A DNA stretch of 64,000 nucleotides, from NCBI GenBank assembly GCA_011109175.1, contig RDEW01000045.1:401553-465552 (forward strand), written 5' to 3'. This document shows positions 57,059 to 64,000 of the stretch, one piece after another. Position numbers and translations under genes: made by a program. The DNA is from Dicyema japonicum. Its lineage: Eukaryota > Dicyemida > Rhombozoa > Dicyemidae. Every line of letters begins with the position of its first letter. The first letter of the stretch is position 1. The notes under the pieces were generated by a model, which ran no database searches, was not told where the DNA came from, and saw only the letters and a program-made list of their open reading frames with translations.

Positions 57059-60000
57059 CACACTGTTGGTTGAAGTGGTGACGTGCTTCTGTTTTTCTTC
57101 TCTAGAGAAATTCATGTCTTTATCATGTCTAAATGCAAAATCCTTGTTTTCCATCGCCACATACAATGTTCGTGCCTCTCATCTCTGATCAAAAGGGAAC
57201 TATTATCCGAAGATCTGTCCCGTTACAAAAATCGACATTTGCTGCATACAGGAAACAAAAAACGCTCTAGGATCCGATGAAACCATTGGTAACTACCGGA
57301 TTCTTCTACTCCCATCAGAAAAATCGTCACTACGGTCTTGGTTTTGCAATCAACCTGAACCTAATGAGTCGCTTGCATAAAGTATGGACAGTCAACGACC
57401 GTGTTGCTGTTATGCAATTGTGTTTATCATCTACAAACAATACTATGATGACTGTTATCAATGTATATGCCCCACACATGGGCAGAGTTTCCAAAAATAT
57501 GGATGAGTTGGAAGAGTTTTATCAAATCCTATCGAATACATATATGCGAGTTCTTCGATCTGCACTTATATTTATCTGTGGTGACTGGAATGCCAAGGCT
57601 GGCATGAGAAGACACGACGAACTCTGTATGGGAAAATATGGCAGAGGGTATCGTAATCTCTCTGGACACTCACTCATGGATTTTTGTAATTCATCAAATC
57701 TGTATCTATGCAATACCACTTTTAAACACCCAGCAAAACATAGAACTACCTGGGTTGGCATAGAAGGTCCAAAGACGAACATACGTGCATATTCAACCAA
57801 ATAGACTACATTATCTGCCCTATCTCCTTGAAGAGACTTCTGTCTGACTTTAGGAGTTATGGAGGAACCACTACTGACAGTGACCATAAGCTAACGGTGG
57901 CCAGATTAAATCTCAAACGATACTACGGAATTGAGGCAGTCAAGAGGAAAAGCACACCTCTAAATAGACGTTTGGCTGTGGAAATGTTGACTTTTGACAC
58001 TTGGCAAAAGAGATACCAACAAAATGTCTCTAAACGTTTACGTGGAGTTGAACCCAGTGGCACCCCCTCGACTGACCTCGGGAATATCTTGGATATTCTA
58101 AAACTGTCGGCGATAGAGACTGTTGGATACCAGGAAAAAGACCAAAATAGACGAATGATTCATGACCCCTTAATTCGAGAATTGTCTGAGCAGCAGAAAG
58201 AAATACGTTCGAAACTGGGAAGTTCAAATTCGAATAAATGTGCATTAAGGAGAAAACGCAATCAAATATCGCATCTGATAAGAAGACGATCAAATATCCT
58301 TTGGCACAAATATTTGGACGATAAAGCAACTGAAATCGAAAACTGTCAGTATGGAAGACGAATGTTCTCTGCTGTTAGACTACTTACACGAGGAACTGCA
58401 AAGAAACCACTGAAAGTCTGTGACGACGAAGGTCAATATCTTCAAAACCCTGAGGATAAAGCAAATTATATTGCTAGACACTTCGAGTCGTTGTTTAAAT
58501 CTGAAGGGATGAATGTACCTAAATTTATTGGATATCCGAGACCCCTTACAAACAAAATTACAATAAAGGAAGTAACCGATGCATTTATGCATCTAAAGGG
58601 AAATCGGTCGGCTGGTTATGATGGCATTCCGGGTGAGTTACTAAAACATGCCCCGGTTACTGTTGGGAATATAATCACGAATATCTTAAATGAGTCGATG
58701 GAACTTCACTGTCCACTTCCTTTGGGACATGGAGTCTTAATTCCAATACATAAACCTGGGAAAAAAGAAGGGTCGTTGGACGGACTAAGACCTATTATTC
58801 TATTGTCAGTTATCAGGAAAACCTTATCGATCATAGTGCTTAACCGTATACGAGAGCCAGTGGAAAAATACCTTTCCCTAAGTCAAAGTGGGTTTAGAAG
58901 TGGAAGATCAACCTCAGATATTGTGTGGAGTCATCGATGGCTCACATCAATATGTCAAAAATACACGAAAGTAATCTACATCCTAGGAATTGATCTAACG
59001 AAGGCTTTTGACAGCATCAATAGAGAAAAACTCATGATTGTTCTAAAGGAACTGCTTGACGAGGACTGCCTGAGACTAATAAGTTTATTACTTTCCGAAA
59101 CTGACCTATCCGTGAGAATAGGAACAAAGCATTCGAAGAGTTTCAGTACCAACATGGGCACTCCACAAGGAGATTCCTTGTCCCCAATTATATTTATTGT
59201 TTACCTCGAAGCTGCGCTCAAGGAATTGAGAAATGTCATGGGTCCTAAATACCGGGACATAACAGAGTTAATTTATGCGGATGATGTAGACTTTGTGTCT
59301 ACCGACCAAGAAATACTTGACCAAATTTTACTTCAAGCCGAACGTATTTTTAAGAATTGGGATTTACGCATAAACATTAAAAAAACTGATTATACACGAG
59401 TCGAACGAGCAGAATCAAGGAACGATGAGTGCTGGAGACATACCAAAAAACTCGGCTCACTGCTAGGTGATGCTGAGGATATTTGTCGAAGGAAAATGCT
59501 GGCTACCATATACTTCAAAAAAATGTACCAAATTTGGAAAAGGAAAAAACATGTATCACTGAAACTTCGTGTCAGACTATAAGACACGTTTGTTAAACCA
59601 ATTTTGCTATACAATTCCGGAACATGGGCATGTTCTAAAATTGATTTAGAGAAGCTAGACACTTTTCACAGGAACCAACTCCGCATGTTGATTGGAATTT
59701 TTTGGCCGATAAAAATCTCAAATGAAAATCTATATTCACGATGTAAATCCAGACCACTCAGCACCGATGTTATTTTATCGAGATGGCGACTATTTGGACA
59801 TATCCTCAGACTGGACCCGACTACGCCATGTAATAGAATAATGGAAGAATATTTCTACTACGCCGGAAGTCGCGGATTTCGAGGCAGACCAAGAAACACA
59901 ATTTCAACCGCTTAAAAGATGACTACGAACAAAATAGTCGTAAAATGGTAACAGCGGACGATCTGGATGATGTTCGAATGAGGGCCAGGAACAAGATGGC

Positions 60001-60081
60001 GTGGGCGAGGATAGCTGCAAAACATGGCTCAAGCGAACCCCTTTTAGGGCCACGCGAAAGAACTCTTACTAACTAACTAAC
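57059..60081 (+). mobile_element. Family B: nearly full-length RTE-like LINE
   Basis: 3.0 kb flanked by the 9-bp duplication TGTTCTATT. The leader has GAAGTGGTGACGTGC. The endonuclease frames hold a TYNVRA start, CCIQETKNALGSDETIGNYR, NRHYGLGFAINLN, VINVYAPHMGRVS, FICGDWNAKAGMRR and NQIDYIICP. RT follows in 57828-59582: RSAGYDGIPGELLK, SQSGFRSGRSTSDIVW, LGIDLTKAFDSINREK, TPQGDSLSPIIFIVYL and a catalytic box LIYADDVDFVSTD. A TAA at 59580-59582 interrupts the frame, which continues to 59915 with WRLFGHILRLDPTTP and GFRGRPRNT. The 3' end is a (CTAA)n tail. Breaks: the N-terminus of the endonuclease, a one-base loss near 57785 and the stop. No CCHC or RLE. The clade name RTE-like is my inference from the endonuclease style and repeat tail. 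Confidence 0.85.
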
Positions 60082-60412
60082 TGTTCTATTAGAAAACATA
60101 ATATAAAATTATCAATATCTCGGAATAGGCATATTATTTTAATTAAAAGTGGTTATATAATATTTTAATATATTAACCATTAATAATACCAACGTCCGAT
60201 TTCAAATTGTTAAATTTATCGTCACTTACAGATTATATAAATGTATAGTTCTATTAGAAAACATAATATAAAATTAGCAATATCTCGGGATTTGAAAATT
60301 TTTTTTATTAAAAGTGGTTATATAATATTGGCATATATTAACCAGTAATAATAACAAACGACTGATTTCAAATTGTTAAATCTATCTTCACATTCTGCAG
60401 TATCAAAATACT
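60082..60412. repeat. 165-bp tandem repeat, units 2 and 3
   Basis: GTTCTATTAGAAAACATAAT recurs at 60083 and 60248, with the following 160 bases repeated. With unit 1 at 56886 this makes at least three units, one junction carrying the family B insertion. Confidence 0.75.
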
Positions 60413-60582
60413 TAGTTTTTAATAATATAACTCATGTATTATAAAATAATAATAACGAGTAAATCAAATAATTAAGCGTATTTTAATCCAGATTGTTGGT
60501 AATCCCTCTTCTTCTCTTAGAAGAAGAATGTGCCATAACCTCTTTGTTACTCCGCATCTCCACATCAGATTCAGTCAAAATA
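60413..60582. other. No recognised gene
   Basis: AT-rich, then a short imperfect palindrome TCTTCTTCTCTTAGAAGAAG near 60507. Confidence 0.25.
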
Positions 60583-61110
60583 TGTCACATGGGCCAAGCG
60601 TTACCTATGGGCAGCCTGTTACATTAACCTTGAACCAAGATTAACTTCAATTAATTTTATAACCTTGAACCAAGATTAACTTTTTCGGGAAGTTTATCAT
60701 GCAAAGCATCTTTTAAAGTTTAATATTCAACGCAATCTTTCACAAAACCCTCGTAAGAAGCCATTGCAACAAAATAATCTTCCATGTATAAATCACGCTA
60801 GAAATCTAGGTTTACCGCTATAAAAAAATAAAATCTTTATAATCATAACATTTATAAATAAAAAACTAATTTAACATGATTAAATCACGATATAAATCGG
60901 ATATATAAAATTAAATGTCGGATAATCCAATGAGGGACTCATCCTTACCTTTGTCGGTCTGAGATCACTTAGTTAGATGAGAACTTTTATTTCTTTCTTT
61001 TTGACCCAGTGATCCGACATTAATAATAATAATGTCGGATAATCAAAAGACCTTTTCAAGGTCGAAAAAATATAACAGGCTGCCCATGCGTTACGCGCCG
61101 TCCATGTGAC
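60583..61110. mobile_element. 528-bp MITE-like element with 38-bp inverted ends
   Basis: Left arm 60583-60620 and right arm 61073-61110 are inverted copies: the outer ten bases (TGTCACATGG) and the inner fourteen (ATGGGCAGCCTGTT) match exactly, the middle fourteen only partly. No coding capacity. Inside are a 22-bp direct repeat beginning AACCTTGAACCAAG (about 60625 and 60661) and a retroposed insert at 60928-61030. Confidence 0.6.
60928..61030 (+). mobile_element. 103-bp retroposed insert with TAA tail and 14-bp target-site duplication
   Basis: AATGTCGGATAATC occurs at 60914-60927 and again at 61031-61044. The insert ends GAGAACTTTTATTTC, then TTTGACCCAGTGATCC and a short TAA tail, the same 3' end as at 43955-44020. 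Confidence 0.6.
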
Positions 61111-61427
61111 AAATTATACTCAATGGGATTAACCACATCGATGAATTAGTAAGCTTATCAATTTTCCAATATGACAACTATAAACCACTACTATAAACTG
61201 AGTTTGTCGCTACCCTGTGCACAATATCGAAATCTGTCGTTTTATATAGTCCTAATGATTTACGTTTGGTAATCTAGCATAATTCATAACTATGAAATAC
61301 AAAGTCCACAAAAAATAGATGTTGATTGTTAAATAGCTAATTTCAATTTAGAAGTCAAATCTGAATAAAATCTGTTGGACTTTGTGGGATTGACGTTGCA
61401 AGCTGGACTAATAACTTAATAAATCTG
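61111..61427. other. No recognised gene; may hold missing SORD 5' exons
   Basis: AT-rich. I could not find the N-terminal zinc-binding residues expected upstream of the SORD pseudogene. Confidence 0.3.
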
Positions 61428-62278
61428 CGACCTCTTCGACTGGGACACGAACCAGCTGGAATTGTATAAGAAGTCAGGTCAAATGTTACAAATTTAAGAC
61501 CAGGTCTTACAGTGGATAATCAAGTAGGAGACAGAGTTGCAGTTGATCCTCTTATAAGATTCAATGACTGTAAATTTTGCACGAAGAAAAATCAAACAAT
61601 TACAAAAATCTCAATTATTTGGGAGATGTCGATCAGGATGGAGCCCTTTCGAAGTATCACACGCGGAGAGCTTCTTGTTTCTTAAGATTCATTCAATGTC
61701 TTTTGAGAAAGGTGCACTTGTTCAGTCACTTTCCATTGCCGTTTAAATCTGCAAACGTGCTGGAATATCGATTAAACAAATTGTTCTTGTCGGTGTAGTC
61801 GGTATTTATTTATCTGAAACCACGTGCAGGGGTCATTGGCTTATAACAATGATGATTGCCAAAGTTAGTGTAGCTACACGATTTTGCGTTATGGGTTGTT
61901 GCATCAACTTAAATTTAGACGTTTCTAGAGATAAAGTCAGCTTTGCTTTGAAAAACGTAGCTGATTGTGGATTTGTCGTACAAAAAACATCTCCCATTGA
62001 GATAAGAAAAAGAGTAGTAAGTTAAATGGATCTCCCAAAAATCTAGTCTTGTCTTCAATTATAGTCTAAAAAATTATGGAAGTCCGAGGATTTATAAACA
62101 CTTATAATTGGTAGACTTCGAACCTATAATTTCAGTTCCACAGACAATCGACTTAATTAGTTCTACGAAAGTGAATGTTTCTAATTTCATTACACACAGT
62201 TACGGAATTTATGAGAACCAAAAAGCATTCGATAATTTGATTTCCTCCAATGAAATCAAAACAGTCATTAATTTATAA
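61428..62278 (+). pseudogene. SORD: Sorbitol dehydrogenase (zinc alcohol dehydrogenase family) pseudogene
   Basis: Segments in SORD order: LRLGHEPAGIV, SNVTNLRPG, VGDRVAVDP, DVDQDGALSKYHTRRASCF, SFEKGALVQSLSIAV, ICKRAGISIKQIVLVG, TMMIAKVSVATRFCVMD, SRDKVSFALKNVADCGFVV, SPIEIRKRV, and the end VPQTIDLISSTKVNVSNFIT to a TAA at 62276-62278. A 24-nt GT-AG intron (61895-61918) is still recognisable, so this arose from a gene, not a processed copy. Damage: TAA at 61744-61746 in the conserved VGIHAC region, one-base losses near 61685 and 61840, QS in place of the EP of the EPLS motif (a zinc or active-site region), and most of the segment between two blocks (after IRKRV) missing. Upstream exons are not visible. 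Confidence 0.75.
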
Positions 62279-62349
62279 ACAAGTTGATTTTACTTCATTT
62301 TCATTTTAATAAATTGAGTTCTTTAGTTAACATCAACCTTACATTATCG
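62279..62349. other. No recognised gene
   Basis: Short AT-rich spacer. Confidence 0.25.
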
Positions 62350-62410
62350 ACTAGTATACAACTTGGTAAATTGTGGAATTGAACTGGTGATCTCTGAGCT
62401 CTACCGCATA
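62350..62410 (-). repeat. tRNA-like fragment, possibly from a SINE
   Basis: On the minus strand, GCGGTAGAGCTC resembles an A box and AGTTCAATTCC a B box, and ACTTG at the start can pair with CAAGT at the end. Only about 11 nt separate the two boxes where a tRNA needs over 25, so this is not a working tRNA. Confidence 0.25.
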
Positions 62411-62779
62411 GCTCAAGTACATTTAATGCTATCATTTTTTTTAGGTTTGGATATAACTTCGTGCTCAATACTTAATGTTAATATTTTAATATTGAAATGT
62501 GCGCAATTAGCCAGCTCCATAAGCGATCAGCTACGGTTCAGCAGGGTAAGTGATCTGTTTTTAATGATTTTAGAATTTTTCAGGCGATTATTCGAAAATG
62601 AACTTTACATAATAAACTTTGTATTTCTTTTTCTTTAGAGTCTCAGGCTTTCCGAAGAAATTATATGTGAGTTTTCTTATTGCATGGTTGGATGTAGATA
62701 GGCCATACACGTTATTATTTTTTGCAATTATCGCTATGTCATAGGACTTGACAACGATGCGCAACACGAGTTAAAAAAT
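62411..62779. other. No recognised gene
   Basis: An open frame at 62363-62638 (+) is hydrophobic and AT-driven, with no family signal. Confidence 0.25.
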
Positions 62780-63015
62780 CTTCCTCATATTCAATGATGA
62801 AGTGTTTAACCAGTCAAGATCCTCCTCATATCCAGGATGCCGTCGCATTTCTTTAATGTCTTCGTCGAAAACGACTGGCAGTGTCGTCCTTCGGCGACGA
62901 CGGAAAAGGGGGGCTTCCAACATGAAGTAATCCTCCATGGCGACGTTTTCGCGGGGGCATCTATGTCCAGTTTGCAAAATATATCCAAAAAACCTCCATC
63001 GTATATCAAGAATTT
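62780..63015 (-). pseudogene. Family B-like LINE, C-terminal fragment of a divergent subfamily
   Basis: In two frames, RWRFFGYILQT-like then ENVAMEDYFMLEAPLF and RRRRRTTLPVVFDEDIKEM match the tail of family B (compare WRLFGHILRLDPTTP and FRGRPRNT near 59785-59900). There is no RT or endonuclease, and no tail repeat could be set. Confidence 0.5.
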
Positions 63016-64000
63016 CATTTCAAATTTCAGGCCATACACATTTATATATTAAATAGTATAATTCATGCGCACTTATAAAAAATATTAAATCTAAAATACT
63101 TAATGTTAATATGTCACAGGAGCTACGCGTTACCGAGCGCTACGCGTAACATAATGCTCAAATTTCCAATTTCAAGCATTTTTTTATAAAACGATACATA
63201 TGTTTTTTTCATTTATTATATTTAAAATTAAAAAAAATACTAATTTAAATATTTTTGGAAGGCGCAACAGTTTTTAAATTTTAAATAGCATAATACAGGC
63301 GTGTTTTATAAACTAAAGTTGATGGCTTTATCTATCGTTAAAACAACCCAAGAATAAATTGATATAATGAAATATAATGGAAGAAAAGGGGATCGTCGAT
63401 CTAATGACAAGACAAAAAATACCGATTAATCAAAAGTCAAAGAATTTTTTATCTATCAATAGGAGATTATACCTTAAAGACACAAATAGATACACAAAAT
63501 TGTCATTTTCTCTAATAATTAGTGGCCTCGCAAATTCATCAATTGACCTATTGTGGACACAACACATTGGAACAATATTGCAATGAAAAGAGAGTAATTA
63601 TTCGGAAAGTGGTGTCAGAATGTGATATTCCATGTAAGAGCATTATGTGACTGCTTCAACGTCTAACAAATTCATAATAGTCCTAACAATCCAAGGAGTC
63701 AAAGGATCATCTAAGATGATTGTCCGAGGATAAGTGTTGTCTAAAAACATAAAGGACGCAGTTGGAGTGGAATTATGCATGGAGTGGAAGTGACGTTACT
63801 GGTAATTGATTCAATGCACGACAATACAACGAGCGAAAATTCGACCAACTCGCACATATTGACGGGATCTTCCGTTTGACATTGGAGTGTATCTCCAACT
63901 TCCGGCTTGTGGAATACTCACGGAAGCAGGCCAAACTGGCAGTCAGACTCGGAAAACATGGAATCACAGCTCTATAGACATTTTTCTTTCTGTATATCTC
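63016..64000. other. No recognised gene
   Basis: A direct repeat of GCTACGCGT lies at about 63123 and 63139. Near the end of the window the plus strand is open over about 55 codons to a TAG at 63975-63977 (NERKFDQLAHIDGIFRLTLE, ARQ- preceded), which could be coding, but I cannot name it. Confidence 0.25.

Noticed and set aside
1-64000. CRISPR arrays, bacterial operons, phage or other prokaryotic systems
   Set aside because: No regular spaced repeats of that type; genes, introns and transposons are all eukaryotic.

Overview
This is a eukaryotic, animal-like, AT-rich window in which decayed and nested transposons surround a few host genes. The strongest clue to the organism is intron size. Five conserved animal genes (MAP1/futsch, SRP68, RPL35A, MYG1, IFT172) and one pseudogene (SORD) can be read across protein-homology gaps only by removing GT-AG introns of 21-28 nt, about 50 in all. 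Such introns are known from dicyemid mesozoans, and IFT172 implies ciliated cells, so a dicyemid is my best guess; an orthonectid or another highly reduced animal is possible. The standard genetic code fits: RPL35A and MYG1 end at conserved positions on TAG and TAA.

Layout. 1-10.7 kb: fragments of a PHD/RLE LINE (family C), a Tc1 element, a 2A-type CR1/Jockey-like LINE (family A), several pogo/Tigger transposases, and a nearly whole R2-like LINE (family D) inserted in a Tigger element with an 11-bp target duplication. 10.9-13 kb: joined fragments of families C and A. 14.5-14.9 kb: RPL35A. 15.3-18.3 kb: best copy of family C. 22.9-26.6 kb: MAP1. 28.5-30.1 kb: SRP68. 30.2-41 kb: a dense LINE block, including a LINE with a 2A ribosome-skipping motif fused to an RTE-like LINE (family B), and a duplicated host segment (R1) carrying new insertions. 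42.9-43.9 kb: MYG1. 44.3-49.4 kb: unidentified exons, R1 copy 2, hAT and LINE remnants. 49.4-54.9 kb: IFT172, cut at its 5' side by a one-N assembly join. 55.3-60.4 kb: a MITE, a family A fragment, and a nearly whole family B element inserted in a 165-bp tandem repeat. 60.6-63 kb: a 0.5-kb MITE, the SORD pseudogene and a LINE fragment.

The host genes are unrelated housekeeping and ciliary genes, not a pathway; no operon or accessory gene system is visible. Nearly all frame breaks, in host genes and LINEs alike, are single-base losses, mostly in short homopolymers. This points to a deletion bias in the sequence itself, so several apparent pseudogenes may be intact. All family names and intron calls come from reading the sequence; no search was run.
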